The notes under the pieces are model-generated. The model saw nothing but the letters and a program-made list of their open reading frames with translations, searched no databases and was not told the origin of the DNA. Shown piece by piece: positions 5,309 to 5,375 of a stretch of DNA of 5,375 nt. How positions within the stretch are numbered: the first letter of the stretch is position 1; each line of letters starts with the position of its first letter. Position numbers and translations under genes: made by a program. The stretch is from Muribaculaceae bacterium. Its GTDB lineage: Bacteria > Bacteroidota > Bacteroidia > Bacteroidales > Muribaculaceae. The stretch is from NCBI GenBank assembly GCA_029056365.1, contig JAIDBM010000233.1, positions 1-5,375 of the forward strand. The letters run 5' to 3'.

Positions 5309-5375
5309 ATCTGCCTTTTGTTAAAATGCACGGAACCGGCAACGATTTCGTGCTTCTCGACTGTATGCACTCACC
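5305..5375 (+). CDS. dapF: Diaminopimelate epimerase, N-terminal fragment (cut by window end)
   Basis: The first 23 codons are in view. The N-terminus PFVKMHGTGNDFVLLD matches the highly conserved start of DapF (F-x-K-M-H-G-x-G-N-D-F). DapF converts LL- to meso-diaminopimelate in the cytosol, for lysine and peptidoglycan synthesis. The catalytic cysteines lie beyond the window and cannot be checked. The ATG overlaps the TGA of the MalY/PatB-type gene (ATGA), indicating translational coupling. In many Bacteroidales dapL sits next to dapF; here it could only lie downstream, outside the window. Confidence 0.93.
   Translation, partial: MNLPFVKMHGTGNDFVLLDCMHS

Noticed and set aside
4364..5370. 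Long minus-strand open frames of 273 and 264 codons opposite the MalY/PatB-type gene.
   Set aside because: They overlap each other and a gene with an intact PLP-enzyme motif set; neither has a recognisable domain.

Overview
The window reads as chromosomal DNA from a member of the Bacteroidota, probably order Bacteroidales. The main evidence is promoter-like sequences matching the Bacteroidetes TTG-N20-TAnnTTTG consensus, the near absence of Shine-Dalgarno sequences before the genes, a tRNA without an encoded CCA end, and the gene set (tandem FKBP isomerases, a WbqC-like protein, a one-domain RlmL-type methyltransferase with a charged tail). The exact genus cannot be fixed from this sequence; a Muribaculaceae-like organism would fit but is a guess.

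Left edge (1-213): an A+T-rich stretch with one open frame on the + strand, entering from outside the window and running antisense into the tRNA gene. It may be the 3' end of an unrecognised gene or a remnant at an old integration junction. An intrinsic terminator for the opposite strand lies at 170-206.

Minus-strand block (214-1740): in transcription order, a cytosolic FklB-type FKBP prolyl isomerase (1740-1111), a secreted FKBP paralogue (1100-357) after a 10-nt gap, and tRNA-Leu(CAA) (295-214) with its own strong promoter and terminator. No terminator is visible between the second FKBP gene and the tRNA, so one terminator may serve both transcripts.

Divergent control region (1741-1955): about 215 bp holding a + strand TACCTTTG box, an overlapping - strand promoter with an exact 20-nt spacer, an 8-bp inverted repeat, and possible small leader ORFs before the FKBP genes.

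Plus-strand block (1956-5375): a THUMP/Rossmann RNA methyltransferase (RlmL type), a WbqC-like protein overlapping it by 16 nt, a MalY/PatB-type PLP-dependent C-S lyase or aminotransferase 36 nt later, and the start of dapF (diaminopimelate epimerase) overlapping the lyase by ATGA. The tight spacing suggests one transcript. The lyase and DapF both relate to aspartate-family amino acids (methionine/cysteine and lysine/peptidoglycan); the other two look like housekeeping genes.

The window looks mostly like ordinary core genome. I see no CRISPR array, transposase, toxin-antitoxin pair or clear new system. The most interesting points are the left-edge ORF/tRNA junction, the crowded divergent promoter region, and the repeat-bearing tail of the methyltransferase.
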